Part shown: positions 63,988-64,000 of the stretch, in pieces
How the letters are laid out: each line of letters opens with the position of its first letter
How positions within the stretch are numbered: the first letter of the stretch is position 1
Assembly: GCA_019614645.1 (NCBI GenBank)
Contig: JABWDB010000002.1
Location: 21,751,501 to 21,815,500 of the forward strand
DNA from: Stratiolaelaps scimitus
Taxonomy: Eukaryota > Arthropoda > Arachnida > Mesostigmata > Laelapidae
Direction: 5' to 3'
DNA: 64,000 bases
Made by a program: the position numbers and the translations under genes
Notes under the pieces: generated by a model
What the model saw: the letters and a program-made list of their open reading frames with translations, nothing else
Told to the model about the DNA's origin: nothing
The model's database searches: none

Positions 63988-64000
63988 CTACTGCAGCTAC

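Noticed and set aside
1..64000. CRISPR arrays, operons, phage or bacterial defence systems
   Set aside because: No regularly spaced unique-spacer repeats and no prokaryotic gene layout; the direct repeats present are microsatellites.

Overview
The window reads as eukaryotic, most likely arthropod, nuclear DNA. It is intron- and intergene-rich, packed with di-, tri- and tetranucleotide microsatellites, and has no bacterial-style gene packing. The clearest gene signal is a set of spliced exons on the + strand that encode the ULD (ubiquitin-like oligomerisation) domain of a defective-proventriculus / SATB-family transcription factor. I recognised the family from remembered protein motifs, because no search was possible. 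The motif content looks closer to insect dve than to vertebrate SATB1/2. A chelicerate or mite host is only a weak guess from the overall character of the sequence.

Layout. Positions 1-42974 hold no exon I can defend; they are microsatellite-rich sequence that is either upstream intron(s) of the dve-like gene or intergenic DNA. Exon A (42975-43211) carries the first half of the ULD domain. A 19,090-base intron follows (43212-62301). Exon B (62302-62431) carries the second half of the ULD, and the reading phase joins exactly across the intron. A 299-base intron leads to a short probable exon C (62731-62794). The CUT-like and homeobox parts of such a protein would lie beyond the right edge, and the N-terminal exon(s) were not found to the left.

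The giant intron contains the most interesting non-coding object: a 70-base near-perfect hairpin at 59586-59655 with the shape of a microRNA precursor. Weaker hairpins lie at 8556-8586, 13179-13226, 21284-21356 and 38347-38383. A segment at 55980-56045 on the - strand carries tRNA-promoter-like A and B boxes and may be the head of a tRNA-derived SINE. The last kilobase holds several open frames on both strands that I cannot assign, including 123 open codons on the - strand.

Most long open frames in the window (up to 287 codons) are chance or microsatellite products and are not listed as genes. I saw no rRNA, intact canonical tRNA, CRISPR array, recognisable transposase, or bacterial or viral gene.
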